Notes: a model not told the origin generated them from the letters alone. A stretch of 64,000 bases of DNA from Vigna angularis (GCF_016808095.1 NC_068970.1:15854501-15918500), one strand, 5' to 3'. Positions 11,801 to 23,415 are shown, counted from the first letter of the stretch. Numbers and translations are program-made.

Positions 11801-11938
11801 CTATGCCATAACCGTTTATGGGGAAGAGGAAAGGAGTATCCAATTACAACCTTAATCTGTGGAAAGAAACATCCTTGTCAATTTAATTACATCCCATTTA
11901 GAAGGATATGATATATGGATATGGATCTTCAATATTAT
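8888..11938. other. Intergenic, no gene recognised
   Basis: Positions 9060-9620 are clearly richer in GC than the surroundings and are open in several frames, but the translations are low-complexity, mutually overlapping and match no family I recognise. They may be an old captured or transposon segment. The remainder to 11938 is AT-rich. A short open frame at 11156-11449 has no recognisable domain and is not called. Confidence 0.5.
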
Positions 11939-13687
11939 TTACCTTGAAGAGTTTCTTGCATTCCTTGTACTCCTCTTGATAGACTCAATTCTCTGAAGCC
12001 TTATCTGCTCTCTGAACTTGGCAATGAACTCATCAGCCTTCTTATCCACATCTGGTCCTTCATCACCGCTTGTTCCACTGAAACCACTATCTGTTTTTGA
12101 ACTTTCTTCACCAATAACAGCTCCACCCTTCGCTTTTCCCTCGTTCTCAACCATGATTCCTCCTCCGACATCTTCATCCTCGGTTTCCGTGTCTTCTTCA
12201 TCATCCTCATCAGATTCCACAAGTACCTTGTCAAGATAGCTTTCTTTCTCAACTGCCTGTGTCACCAGAGGCACGCTTGCATGCCCCGTGAGCTTGTCAC
12301 TTCTAAACGACGTGAGTTGCATGGATTCTTTTTCTTCAGCAAGTTTTTTCCCCGTTGGCTTGTTTTTCTCACTTGTGAAGCTTCTCTTCAACTCTTTATC
12401 GAAGGAGGGTTCGATGAATGAACCACCGTACCTTGGCTTCATGGACACTGATTTCTGATACATCATTGGTGGGGGTGGTGGGGGTGGTGGAGGTGGGGGA
12501 GGACAGGATTTGTAGAATCCCTTCTTCCGCACTAAATCCTCTGAGTTTTTGGCGAGTGATTCTGTCGATAAAGAAGACAAGGAACTTGCTCGAAAAGAAC
12601 GTGAAGTTTGAGGCTTCGGTGGGCGAGATTCCACCTTGGAGAACTCGGATTCTTCCTTTGAAGATTGATGGGAAAATGCATCGTCAACTTCTTCTTGCTT
12701 AGGTTCCATTCTTCCTGATCTAGAACGCCATGGAATGGGAGAAGGAAGCACCACACTCTCTTTCTTTTTGTCCTCAGCTCTTGGTCCTTCAACTTCTTTA
12801 TTTCTATTTGAATTGCTTGAAAATCTTTTAGAAGATGCTGACCTATTTAGAGATTGAACACCAACATCAACATCATCGGCGTCAACTTCTGCTTTTCTAT
12901 TCGAGTTGCTCGAAAACCTTTTGGAACTCGATGACCTATTTAGAGATTGATCATCAACATCACCCGCTACAAATTCAGCACTTTTACTTGAATTACTTGA
13001 AAATCTATTGAAGGTTTTTGACCTATTCAGACATTGAACATCAACAGCAGCACCCGCGCCATCAGCTTCCACGACTTCACCTTTTCTATTCAAAGTGCTT
13101 GAAAATCTTCTAGAACTCATTGACCTATTTAGAGATTGAACATCAACATCTTTATCATCATCAGACAAGCGAGACTTGAGGCTTCGAATGGGCAAAAGCA
13201 AGGGCTTGTCCCCACTCTGGTCATCAAAACTAGAAAGCTTTTTCAACGGTGGAGCAACCACAACCACAGGTTCATTCCTGCGATGTTGGTTGCTCCACGT
13301 TTGGACTTTGGTTTCATCGGACTCAGGTGGGTTTTCAGCCTCGTCCTCGAAGAAGGAAGAGACCTGAAGGAACTTAGAGACAAGAGTTTGGGCGGTGTCG
13401 AACTTGGAGTGGTTATTCTCTTTCTCTGCCTCGTGGTTTCGGCGACTGAAGAGGCCGTAAGAGATGGCGACACCGACGAAGAGAAGGTGGAGGAGTTCCC
13501 AGTTTCTGGTGAGGAGTGATTGGTTGATGAAATGAGGAGCTTGTGAGGGGAACAGGGGGAGAATAACGAAGAATATGAGAAAGAGTGCCGCTTTGTAGAG
13601 GAAATGGTAATAGAATTTATTTGGGTCTTGTTGGTTTTGTTGAAGAGGTAACTTTTGTTGCTTGGTAGCGTGGATTGCAGCAGCCAT
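11939..13687 (-). CDS. DUF4408/DUF761 domain protein (membrane-anchored, proline-rich)
   Basis: Intact single-exon gene of 582 aa. It is a plant-specific family of unknown biochemical function. Two hydrophobic segments near the N-terminus (about residues 32-48 and 64-80) form the DUF4408-type membrane anchor. The middle is disordered and Ser/Lys/Arg-rich, with four imperfect repeats each starting QSLNRS or QCLNRS (about residues 184, 218, 247 and 278). A 12-proline run follows at 396-407, then a strongly acidic stretch near 491-506. The C-terminus carries the DUF761 signature (VDKKADEFIAKFREQIRLQR, 547-566). The start is the first ATG of the frame, preceded by a CT-rich leader on the minus strand. 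Homologues are often described as cotton-fibre or hydroxyproline-rich-like proteins. Family call is firm; role unknown. Confidence 0.9.
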   Translation of the reverse strand: MAAAIHATKQQKLPLQQNQQDPNKFYYHFLYKAALFLIFFVILPLFPSQAPHFINQSLLTRNWELLHLLFVGVAISYGLFSRRNHEAEKENNHSKFDTAQTLVSKFLQVSSFFEDEAENPPESDETKVQTWSNQHRRNEPVVVVAPPLKKLSSFDDQSGDKPLLLPIRSLKSRLSDDDKDVDVQSLNRSMSSRRFSSTLNRKGEVVEADGAGAAVDVQCLNRSKTFNRFSSNSSKSAEFVAGDVDDQSLNRSSSSKRFSSNSNRKAEVDADDVDVGVQSLNRSASSKRFSSNSNRNKEVEGPRAEDKKKESVVLPSPIPWRSRSGRMEPKQEEVDDAFSHQSSKEESEFSKVESRPPKPQTSRSFRASSLSSLSTESLAKNSEDLVRKKGFYKSCPPPPPPPPPPPPMMYQKSVSMKPRYGGSFIEPSFDKELKRSFTSEKNKPTGKKLAEEKESMQLTSFRSDKLTGHASVPLVTQAVEKESYLDKVLVESDEDDEEDTETEDEDVGGGIMVENEGKAKGGAVIGEESSKTDSGFSGTSGDEGPDVDKKADEFIAKFREQIRLQRIESIKRSTRNARNSSR

Positions 13688-14892
13688 TGCAGAAGGAAGG
13701 GAGAATGTTTAGTGAGAGATGGAGAAGAAGGAGAAGAGAGTTTACTTGGAAGAAGAGGTTAAGGAAAAGATGAAGGTGCAGCGTCAAAGACAAAATGTCA
13801 AGTGTAGCCTTATCTTTATTCCTTTTCCGTGTTACCTTTTAACCCTTTCGGTTCCATCACAGATATGCTTTGCCTCCTGCAATCTCACTTAATATATAAC
13901 GTCAAACTTACCAACTTCCCATATCAAATTTTAATCCTTCCTTATTCATTAAATGTTGGTAACAAATTAAATTCCAAAACCTTAAAATTTAACAAACTTC
14001 ACTTGTTTTCCCTTGAAACTTTAATTTATGTGGATGTTTTCAATCTTCTCTTGAGACTGATTTGGTTGGCTCCAACATGATCTGTTGATTCCTTTTCTCT
14101 TAGTGTGAACTGATAATAGACTTGAGCCATGGTCCCTCACACTACCAAAAGAAACTCAACCGATACCTTTCTTAGCTTCCCTTTGTTTCTAGAAACTTAA
14201 ATTTAGGTGGAGATGCATATCTTATAAATTTCACATGAAGACCAAGAAACAGTGAAAATTTGGCACATGGAGCTATATGCTTAACTCAAGTGAGCTTTAA
14301 TTGGTTTGACCAGTATTTTCCCCCAGTGGTGCTACAGGTTGATGGAATAAAAGTAATCGTAAAGAGAGTGAAACGAAAACAACAATTTGTTGAGGTGATG
14401 GTCCATTAAAGCAGAATTGGAGGAACATATGCAGAGGGTCCATGAGCATCGAATAGATTTGCCTACCTACTGTTACAAAATGCAAGGTGCAAATTATTAG
14501 CGTTGGAATCACTCATGATTCCCCTCTTCTACTCCTACCATGCCTTTCATTTGGATGGAGCCTGTTGGATTTATGTGACAAAAGAAAAGACAAGTTCCAC
14601 ACTTGGACAAAACTTAGACGTGAATTCTTAATATATTTAGAATTTTAGCTCTTTAAAACTGTCATCGCTTTATTCCAAGTCATCTATAAACTGTACTAAA
14701 GGTTTATTTCATTTAGTATATTGTTTTTAATATAAAGAATTGTTAAGTGTTGGTCTTTATACTTATCTACTGTTTTTGGCTGCTGTTGGATTCTCTTAAA
14801 GTTTACGCAGTGACTCAAAATGTTCCCTTAAAGGTTACGCAGTGACTCAACATGGATGCAAAAGTACATGGAATAAGGATCGCGATATGTTC
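13688..14892. other. Promoter side of the DUF761 gene, then intergenic
   Basis: About 13690-13760 is purine-rich on + (pyrimidine patch on the coding strand), consistent with the 5'UTR/core promoter of the minus-strand gene. The rest holds no supported gene. A short direct repeat (TTACGCAGTGACTCAA) occurs at about 14801 and 14832. Confidence 0.5.
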
Positions 14893-15299
14893 ACAACGCA
14901 AATTTAACAACGTTTTGACAACGTCACGTGTTGTATTGGCCCATTTTAAAATTATTTTTTTAAAAAAAATTGATTTGGAAAAGGGGTCAGAGTTGAACAT
15001 TAGCTTATTCTGAAACCACCCTCCTTCCTTTCAGCACTCTCTCCTTCTTCCGAAACACTCTCTCCTCTCTCCATTTTAGGTTTTTAGTTTTTTCATTTGA
15101 TATTCTCTCCCTCCATTTGGTGAAGTTGAGCAATCTCTCTGGACGTTGAGGAAGTTCTGTCGTCGGTGGCCTCGAAGTCTCTCGTTGTCTCTCGAGTTCG
15201 TGATTTCAACGATATACGTTCAGCGATCTCTGTGGTTGGTCTGTTGAAAGTGTCTCGTTCGGTGTCGATTTTGTCGAAGTTCTGAGCTTTTTTTGTGCA

Positions 15300-15600
15300 A
15301 TGGGTTCGTCCGCTGACATTGGTTCTTCTAACAAGGTATGAACTTTTCTCTTTTCGTATTCGTATTCGTATTTTGGGGTTGGGTTTTTGCTTTTGGCCTT
15401 TATTGGACATTTTGCTGGTTTTTGCTTTTGGGTTATGACTTTTGTTGGTTATTTGTACGAACAAATATTAATTTTTTTTTGTAGTTGCTTGTTCGTCATC
15501 ATTGAAAACAAAGTGTATTGCTACTTTCAATGGAATTTTGAGTGAGGAGCACAAGTCCATTATTTCGAAGACGCAATTTGGATATTTTTAGAAAAATCCC
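15300..15600 (+). pseudogene. 5' part of a legume transposon-borne gene (Ulp1-type protein), broken
   Basis: ATG at 15300 begins a 12-codon exon (MGSSADIGSSNK) ending at 15335 with a GTATGA donor. A T-rich acceptor at 15481-15484 is followed by sequence encoding ATFNGILSEEHKSIISKTQF (about 15520-15580) and then a TAG. The reading frame does not join cleanly across the intron. The phrase resembles the N-terminal region of transposon-encoded legume proteins that carry a C-terminal Ulp1 peptidase, recalled from family knowledge rather than searched. The remainder of the gene is missing here. Confidence 0.4.
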
Positions 15601-15940
15601 CTTTTGTACCGAAAGTTGAAGAGTGCTACCCATACATGGCTTAAGCACTCTCCAGGGGTCCTTACGAGTGTGTTTTCAATGTTGTGTGAATTGATTATCC
15701 CTGATGGCTATGGTTGAAGGTGTCCACAACAAGAAATTTCAAGTTAGGTCAGTCCTATGTGGATGGAAGACCAAGTTAAGGTGTTTCTAGGTTGAGAGGT
15801 GAGTTCCTGCACCATTGACACATGACTGATGTTGTTGTAATCAATTACAGGGAGCTGGTAATCGCTTACCAGTAGAAAAATCCCCTTTTGTACTGAAAGT
15901 TGAAGAGTGCTACCCAGACGTGGCCTAAGCACTCCCCATG
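15592..15940. repeat. Direct repeat pair of about 65 bp
   Basis: Sequence starting AGAAAAATCCCCTTTTGTAC at about 15592 recurs at about 15876, with the following text (AAGTTGAAGAGTGCTACCCA) also shared. The two copies differ at only a few bases. Confidence 0.7.
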
Positions 15941-16504
15941 AATATTTTGGATTCGTTATGACTGTCTTTTGAAGGTTTTGTGGATGGATCATTAATGAAA
16001 CACTTCAAGTTGGAATACTTCAATATTAAACAAATATAAAAGAAATAATGAAGGGTATTGAGTAATGAAAAATTATAACAATATTAAAAAGCACATACAT
16101 TAATAAAAAACGTAATGACATTTCACGAAACAACAAGTTTTGAAATGAAAAGGTACATAATAGTATACAATGAAATGTAATCTAAGAAGGTGGTTGTCGA
16201 TTAATTGATTGCGGAAGTTAATAAGTTCTTGCTCTACGAGTTGTGCAAAAATCGTCATGAACTTGAACTACCTTGGTTCAAACACCTATAAGAGTTTTTA
16301 CCTCCACAATTGAGTGGAGGGAAACTGTGTTTTGATACACTTGACACCATCAATGATGACCAACATGTGTTTCATCCACAATTGAGTGTGCCAAACTGTG
16401 TTTTGATGCACTTGATACCATCAATGATGAGCAACGCGAGTCATCCATGCAAAAAAATAGAAAAAATCACTTATAGGGACACAAAAACGACTTTGGGGAG
16501 TCAA

Positions 16505-16632
16505 GTTCATCTAGCTCGGGAGTACAGTTGAAGTTTCTGTACAAATAACCCTTTTTCCTCCTGTAATCGATTACCAGAGGAAAAAGGGTAATTTGTACAA
16601 AAACTTCAACTGTACTCCCCAGCTAGATGAAC
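16505..16632. repeat. Long hairpin, tandem copy 1
   Basis: Inverted repeat with about 56-bp arms (from GTTCATCTAGCTCGGGAGTA to the complementary GTACTCCCCAGCTAGATGAAC end) around a short loop centred on TAATCGATTA. Arms differ at only a few positions. Confidence 0.85.
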
Positions 16633-17690
16633 ACTACTCCCCATGCTCTATTTTTGCTGAATTTTTCATTTTTTGAGATGGGTGAGTGAGTTCAATGTTA
16701 TTGGGTGTGCTCCCTGCATCAATAATGAGGTGAGTTCATTGATTTCTTTTAAAAAAATGTCCATTTAGGTGGTTTTCTCCAACTGAGGTGAGGTGCATCA
16801 CCATTGTTGTAACACCCCTTCTCGGAGTCTCATACGAAAAATTTTCATTTTATTAATTAAGAAATATGTCATCTAATGTTGTTACAATGCACAAATTTTA
16901 AAAGGCATTTTCAATAAATAATAGATCTGTCAACAAGAGGGAAAGATATACGTATAAGATAACCCATGCTGTCAACTTTGACCTTTGCTGACTATTTTAA
17001 TCATAACTTTTTCCACAGACCTCCAAATGATGTGATTCTTTTTTTATTAGAAAGTAGACTCAAATATTTCCAATGACTACTAATTTATAATTTTTTGACA
17101 CCTGAGTAGGTGCTGTTAATTCCTTAAAGTTAACGTTTTATATATTTCTACCACCTTTGACCTTTGCTGGTTGTTTTGCTCATAACTTTCTCCACCGAAC
17201 TCCAAATGAGTTGATTCTTGTTTTGTTGGAATGTAGACTCAAAGATCTTTCAAATGATTACTAACTCATAATTTTTAGACCACTTTAGTAGATGCAGTTA
17301 ATTTCCCAAATACAACGTTTTTCTAAGCTTCCTAAATGAGTTTACTTTCACGTTATTGTCTCATGTTTCTTATATTATCCTAATTTATTTTATTTCTTTA
17401 TAAAATGTTCATAATTCAAGGTAAAATAGTAGTATAATTAAGGTGTGGTGTGATTCTACTACCACAAGCCAAACACTTATATGGACTTCACCTACCTTGG
17501 TTTAAACACCTATATGAACTATTTTGTCCACAATTGAGTGGGGTAAATTGTTTTGATTCACTTGACACCTATTTTAACTTCTTTGAGTCTAGATTCCAAC
17601 AAAACAAGAATCAAGTCATTTGGAGTTCGGTGGAGAAAGTTAAGAACAAAACAAGTAGCAAAGGTCAGAAAAACAGAGTTGGGGAGTGTT

Positions 17691-17834
17691 GTTCATCCAG
17701 GAGTACAATTGCAGTTTCTGTACAAATGATCCTTTTTCCTCTGGTCATCGATTACAGAGGTCTTGTAATCGATTACCAGAGGAAAAAGGGCAATTTGTAC
17801 AGAAACTTCAACTGTACTCCCCATCTAGATGAAC
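17691..17834. repeat. Long hairpin, tandem copy 2
   Basis: Same hairpin as at 16505, with a longer loop containing two ATCGATTAC motifs (about 17746 and 17769). Confidence 0.8.
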
Positions 17835-18871
17835 ATTACTCCCCATGCTTTATTTTTGTTGAATTTTTCATTTTTTGAGATGGGTGAGTGAGTTTAATGC
17901 TATTGGGTGTGCTCCATGCACCAACAATGAGGTGAGGTCATTGATTTCTTTAAAAAAATGTCCATTTAGGTGGTTTTCTCCAACTGAGGTGAGGTGCATC
18001 ACCATTGTTGTAACACCCCTTCTCGGAGTCTCATACGAAAAATTTTCATTTTATTAATTAAGAAATATGTTATCTAATGTTGTTACAATGCACAAATTTT
18101 AAAAGGAATTTTCAATAAATAATAGATTTGTCAACAAGAGGGAAATATATACGTATAAGATAACCCATGCTGTCAACTTTGACCTTTGCTGACTATTTTA
18201 ATCATAACTTTTTCCACAGACCTCCAAATGATGTAATTCTTTTTTTATTAGAAAGTAGACTCAAAAATATTTCCAATGATTACTAACTTAAAATTTTTGG
18301 ACACCTGAGTAGGTGTAGTTAATTTCTCTACCACCTCTGACCTTTGTTGGTTGTTTTGCTCATAACTTTCTCCACTGAACTCCAAATGAGTTGATTCTTG
18401 TTTTGTTGGAATTTAGACTCAAAGATCTTTTAAATGATTAATAACTCATAATTTTTAAACCACTTTAGTAGATGCAGTTAATTTTCCACAAACAACGTTT
18501 TTCTAAGCTTCCTAAATGAGTTTACTTTCACGTTATTGTCTCATGTTTCTTATATTATTCTAATTTATTTTATTTATTTATAAAATGTTCATAATTCAAG
18601 GTAAAATAGTAGTATAATTAAGGTGTGATGTGATTTTGCTAGCACAAGCCAAACACTTATATGAACTTCACCTACCTTGGTTTAAACACCTATATGAACT
18701 ATTTTGTCCACAATTGAGTGGGGTAAATTGTTTTGATGCACTTGACACCTATTTGAAAGCTTTTTGAGTCTAGATTCCAACAAAACAAGAATCAAGTCAT
18801 TTGGAGTTCGGTGGAGAAAGTTAAGAACAAAACAAGTAGCAAAGGTCAGAAAAACAGAATTGGGGAGTAGT

Positions 18872-19020
18872 GTTCATCTAGCTGGGGAGTACAGTTGAAG
18901 TTTCTGTACAAATTACCCTTTTTCCTCTTGTAATCGATTACAAGACCCCTATAATCGATTACCAGGGGAAAAAGGGTAATTTGTACAGAAAATTCAACTG
19001 TACTCCCCAGCTAGGTGAAC
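18872..19020. repeat. Long hairpin, tandem copy 3
   Basis: Same hairpin in the third repeat unit, again centred on two ATCGATTA motifs. Confidence 0.8.
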
Positions 19021-19656
19021 ATTACTCCCCATTCTCTATTTTTGTTGAATTTTTCATTTTTTGAGATGGGTGAGTGAGTTCAATGTTATTGGGTGTGCTC
19101 CCTGCACCAATAATGAGGTTAGGTTATTGATTTCTTCAAAAAAAATGTCCATTTAGGTGGTTTTCTCCAATTGAAGTGAGGTGCATGACCATTGTTGTAA
19201 CACCCCTTCTCCAACCCCTCAATGGGGAGCTCTTCTTCCACAGCAGGGGAGTGGCACTGCACTTTCGATATAAATTCGTGATTTTTCACTGGTAAGCGAT
19301 TACATGCTACTCGTAATCAATTACAGATGCACATAACTGGGAACAATTGTCTTCCAAAAACAGAACTTCCAGGCAATCAACAACAACCAATTTAGTGAAC
19401 TTATTGTTTCAGTCCAACTCCTCTTCAGTACAGGGACACATCAATTTTGACCCAACAAATTAATGAATAAACTCACTCAACCAAAAACACTGACAAAGAA
19501 AATGAATATGAAGAATAATTAATCAAGAATAGTTTAGCTGTATTCATTTGCTATAATTATGTACAATTCTGTAAAAAAAATTTATAGTATAATTCTATAC
19601 AATGTCTATTCATTTGCTATAAAATAAGAATCTAAACCAAGAACACATTTCTAATG

Positions 19657-19758
19657 CTATAGTAATCCAAGATGTTGCAGCGTTTGAAATCTTCGGACGT
19701 TGTCCTCGTCTAGGATCGAGTCAAATATATACTTCTTCCTAAACGCAGCCAAGTCCTC
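19657..19758 (-). pseudogene. Isolated C-terminal exon of a transposon-type (Ulp1-like) protein
   Basis: On the minus strand a consensus acceptor (TTCATTTCAG) is followed by 33 codons plus TAG. It starts EDLAAFRKKY and ends FQTLQHLGLL. The form recalls the last exon of Ulp1-type proteins borne by legume transposons, from memory and not searched. No upstream catalytic exon is present, so this is a remnant. Its strand is opposite to the 15300 fragment. Confidence 0.35.
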
Positions 19759-20581
19759 CTGAAATGAACATTTTGGAATTTAGAAACAATATGAAGACAA
19801 CGATAATGTAATATTTACAAATCATAGTGAGGGAAGAGAAGTTAAGTCATGAACTACTCAAGGGAACAACTAGACTCTAGATTTTTGCCGTTAATGACAC
19901 ATTATTTGAAGAGAAAGTCTATGAGCTAGCCTATGCATGTGAAGATCTTGAACCTAAAAGCAACTTTAAAGACATGGAAAGTGAAATATTCATAGAAAGA
20001 GTTTGCAAGTTGGAAGGGGAAAATAGGTAACCACATCCATTGCACAATACAGAGTACAAAGAAAGGAAGAAACCATTGACAAACCAAAAAACCACAGTAA
20101 TGAAGCATGATACAATGTGCGAATAAACAATACCTTTGGATAAAAAACGAAAATCGCTGCTGACAAAGTGACCACCGCACCCAACCGATGAAGGACCAAT
20201 GACGACGACAAAAAAACGAAACCTTTCGACAAATGATGCCAACGGTGGACCCAAGCGAGACTTCCTCCCAGCACTTTAATGGCGGACCGACACACACGAC
20301 TTCGTCCAGATAGAACGGTGGACCCAAGAACGAATTTCACAACGGTGGACAAAAAGCACTTCGTTGGTGGAGCGAGAGTTTCGAATGGAGAACGAAAGAT
20401 TGATGAGAGAGTTTCGTAGGGATGAATTTTACTTTGTGAAAGGCGCCAACAGGTTTCAGCATTTTTCTTTCCAAAAACACCCTCGAAAACAAAATTAACA
20501 TTTTTTAATAAATCATTTAAAACAACAAATGATAGAACTACATGTGTCGTTGTCAAATTGTTGTCAAATTTACGTTGTTGA

Positions 20582-21784
20582 AGAAACGTTTTTCATGGAA
20601 TAATTAGCTTATCTCAGTTTGGGATTTGTTTAATGATGCCCACATACACAGGAAAGTTCTAAAAATGTTAGATGATTCAAGAATGGTGACTTGTTCCATT
20701 AGTGTAACTATCCACTTTATAAAAGCTGCTATAATTTGCCATCGTCTTCAAATATTTTGGCTTTTTAAGTGAAAGATAATGAAGAAAGTTGAGAATGACT
20801 ATGGAATTTGTGGATCATATAAATTATTTAATGGCGATTATTTTTTTAAATAACAGGTAGGTTTATCTATGTCAGACATCCTTAGCCGTTGATTTGTTTA
20901 ATTTTATGAAAGGTATGATAGAATTAGGTTGAACATAATCATAAAAACATTTGTTTGTACGTAGAATGTTAGTTTAGTCATGAAGAATGAATGAATCATA
21001 GTTTTGCATGGGTGGGAATACATTTGTAAGAGTTTTTGGCAATGAATCTGATTCCCATCCAGCTGCGTTTGAATATTTCAAATTCTAAGAATAGAGAAGG
21101 GATGAGTTAGATGCTCTTTACCGCCACACCAAGAAAACTCAATATGGAATATTAAGCGACACATATAGATACCAAAACAATCTCGATAAAACGACCGTAT
21201 TAGATAAAATCATGTGGCTGCATCAGTTGTATTTTGCTTCCATTTTTTCATGTATTTTTAGGTAAATTTTAGTAAATAGAGTCACAAAAATCAATTATAC
21301 TGACAAATCGGTTTTAAAGGATGTGATTGAATATTTATGAAAAAAAATTGATTAAATCAATTTTAAAAATAAGGTTTTTTACAATTTGATTACCTTGGAA
21401 TTTGAGAATTAAAGTAAACTGAGTTTTAAGTTAAGCTATTTATATTTGGAAAAAATTGTATTCAAAATAAGTTTATAGAAAAAATTAGTTAGGTTTTCAA
21501 CCAACATAAAAGATTTTTAATAGACACGCAACTCTTATTTACAATTGATTTTAAAATTAAAACCCCTTAAATATATTCCCAACATAACAAAAACGTTAAG
21601 AAATAATTAAAGTTGACCACATATACATTCTAAGGTTCCGATAACACTATTTTAGGTAAGAACGTATTATTTTGTAAAAGAAAACATATAAGAATTAGAT
21701 ATCTTAATGGGAAAAATCAATAAAATGAATATATGTTCGATTCATTTTATTTCATAGAATTAATTTTTACCAAAAATTGTGTTG
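20582..21784. other. Intergenic, nothing recognised
   Basis: AT-rich DNA between two mobile elements. No ORF or structured repeat is supported. Confidence 0.5.
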
Positions 21785-21789
21785 ATAAG

Positions 21790-22044
21790 TGTCAGAAATA
21801 AATCAAGTAGTGTACCGCATCTTTGTTATGGGACCATATAATATCTGCTTTTGATTCACGGGTGTATCTTTCTTTGTCTTTAGGAAACATTTGCTATTAT
21901 TATATTGTAATTGTAGCCTATAAAAAAGGCAACTCTAATGCACTGATTAGCACAAGTTTGTCAAGTGAATCAAATATCAAATTCTTCCTCTGTTTCTTTA
22001 TTTTGAGTGAGTGCATTTAGAAAATATTAATCCCACTGATATCA
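21790..22044 (+). repeat. 5' LTR of the copia element
   Basis: 255 bp, TG...CA, with a TATAAAAAAG box near 21919. It is nearly identical to 26227-26481. Confidence 0.95.
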
Positions 22045-22047
22045 AAT

Positions 22048-22060
22048 TGGTATCAGAGCA
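22048..22060 (+). promoter_or_regulatory. Primer-binding site (initiator Met tRNA)
   Basis: TGGTATCAGAGCA, three bases after the 5' LTR. It is the usual plant copia priming site for reverse transcription. Confidence 0.9.
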
Positions 22061-22182
22061 GGCTAGATCCAGCATTAGTTTTTTAAGTCTGTGAGAGAGC
22101 AGTATAAAATTTTCTGAGTGTGTGAGGAACAAAAGCGTTCTCACCTTAACAAAATTTTTGAGTCTATTTGAGAAAGAGAGAG

Positions 22183-23415
22183 ATGGCCACAAATTACAAT
22201 ATTGTTTGGTCTGGTCCCAAATTAGATGACAAAATGGATTACAATTATTGGGAATTGTTGATGTCCACCCATTTGAAAGCTCACAACATTTGGAGCTTTA
22301 TTGAACCAGGCTTACAAGAACAAGCTAATGCAGAAAATCAAAGGAAGGGGCAGTTGGCGCTATCACAAATTCAACAAGGAATAGATTATTCAATTTTTGG
22401 CAAAATTGCAAATTGCAAGACTGCCAAAGATGCGTGGGATACATTGAAGTTATCATACAAAGGAGTAGAGAAAGCTCAAAAATCCAAACTGCAGTCCTTG
22501 CGAAGAGAATATGAAAGGTATGATATGTCTAGTTCAGAAACTGTTCAACAATATTTTTCACGTATCACAGATCTTGTCAATAAGATGAGAGTATATGGAG
22601 AAGATATTTCTGAAAGCAAGGTGGTTGAAAAAATTCTACGCACCATGCCGATGAAGTTTGATCATGTGGTGACTACAATAATAGAGTCTCACGACACAGA
22701 CACCATGACAGTTGCAGAATTGCAAGGAAGCATTGAAAGCCATGTGAGCAGAATATTGGAGAAAACAGAAAAAGGAGCCGAAGCATTGAAAAGTCAAGTG
22801 AATTTCAATAAAGTTGCGGAGTCCAATCAAGAAGTAGAAAGTAGAGGTCGTGATAATTTCAATAATAGAGGAAGAGGAAATTTCAGAAGTAGAGGTTGTG
22901 GAAATTTAAGAGGTAGAGGTCGTGATAATTTTAATCACTGGAGAAACAACAAATTCAGACCAAACAATCAAGGAAGAGATGGAGATAGTTTTGTACCTGC
23001 CCATCGAGGAAGAGGAAGAGGTGGCTATCAAGAAAGAAGTAATGTTAATTGCTTCCACTGTGGAAAATATGGCCACAGAGTAGCAAATTGCAAATTCCGA
23101 CAGCAAGCAAACATTGCAGAAAATCAGTACCAGGATATTGGTGAGAATTCTAATAACCCACAAAGTTTATTTTTGACAAGCAATAACTTCTCAGAAGATG
23201 AAAATATCTGGTACTTAGATACTGGGTGTAGTAATCATATGTGTGGAAAAAAGGAATTGTTTTCTTTGCTAGATGAAACAGTTACTTCAACTGTTAAGTT
23301 TGGCAACAACAGCGATATTCCAATTTTGGGAAAAGGCCAAATAATGATTAGATTGAAAGATGGTTCACAGAATTTCATTTCTGATGTTTTTTTATGCTCC
23401 TGGTCTTCATCATAA
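22183..23415 (+). CDS. Copia Gag-protease open reading frame
   Basis: Starts at ATG 22183 ([16 protein letters not shown]), about 140 bp after the 5' LTR. It encodes the Gag capsid region (copia gag family), an RGRGN-rich linker, a CCHC zinc knuckle ([14 protein letters not shown], about 23050-23091) and the aspartic protease ([11 protein letters not shown], near 23211). The frame ends at 23415 in non-homologous residues because an extra T in the run 23387-23393 shifts it. In an intact relative the same frame would continue into integrase. Gag forms the virus-like particle in the cytoplasm and the protease matures the polyprotein. Confidence 0.93.
   Translation: MATNYNIVWSGPKLDDKMDYNYWELLMSTHLKAHNIWSFIEPGLQEQANAENQRKGQLALSQIQQGIDYSIFGKIANCKTAKDAWDTLKLSYKGVEKAQKSKLQSLRREYERYDMSSSETVQQYFSRITDLVNKMRVYGEDISESKVVEKILRTMPMKFDHVVTTIIESHDTDTMTVAELQGSIESHVSRILEKTEKGAEALKSQVNFNKVAESNQEVESRGRDNFNNRGRGNFRSRGCGNLRGRGRDNFNHWRNNKFRPNNQGRDGDSFVPAHRGRGRGGYQERSNVNCFHCGKYGHRVANCKFRQQANIAENQYQDIGENSNNPQSLFLTSNNFSEDENIWYLDTGCSNHMCGKKELFSLLDETVTSTVKFGNNSDIPILGKGQIMIRLKDGSQNFISDVFLCSWSSS

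Larger units (their letters stand above)
16250..19210. repeat. 1.2-kb tandem repeat array, about 2.5 copies
   Basis: The landmark TGTAACACCCCTTCT recurs at 16809, 18009 and 19196, giving periods of 1200 and 1187 bp. Long stretches between the landmarks are nearly identical. A second landmark, CACAATTGAGTGG, recurs near 16305, 17530 and 18710. The third copy stops just after the TGTAACACCCC motif. TGTAACACCC is a common start of legume LTRs, so the unit may derive from an LTR. No coding sequence is supported. Confidence 0.85.
14893..20581. mobile_element. Decayed TIR DNA transposon carrying Ulp1-type gene remnants (class uncertain)
   Basis: The ends form an inverted pair. The left reads CACAACGCAAATTTAACAAC (14892 on); the right, reverse-complemented from about 20581, reads CAACAACGTAAATTTGACAA. 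Both continue with GACAACG and ACRYGT motifs for about 45 bp. Each end is followed inward by a pyrimidine-rich, UTR-like leader (15004-15120, and 20400-20330 on the minus strand). Inside are a short first exon and a broken second exon on +, a C-terminal exon on -, and a 1.2-kb tandem array. No clear target duplication is visible, so the superfamily (MULE- or CACTA-like) and exact ends are uncertain. Confidence 0.55.

Noticed and set aside
19926..20556. Long overlapping open frames on the minus strand (up to 188 aa)
   Set aside because: They overlap each other in several frames, show no domain, and lie in the leader-like end of a decayed transposon.
14890..20585. 8- or 9-bp target duplication for the CACAACG element
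   Set aside because: Flanks were compared by eye at several plausible ends and no matching repeat was found, so superfamily is left open.
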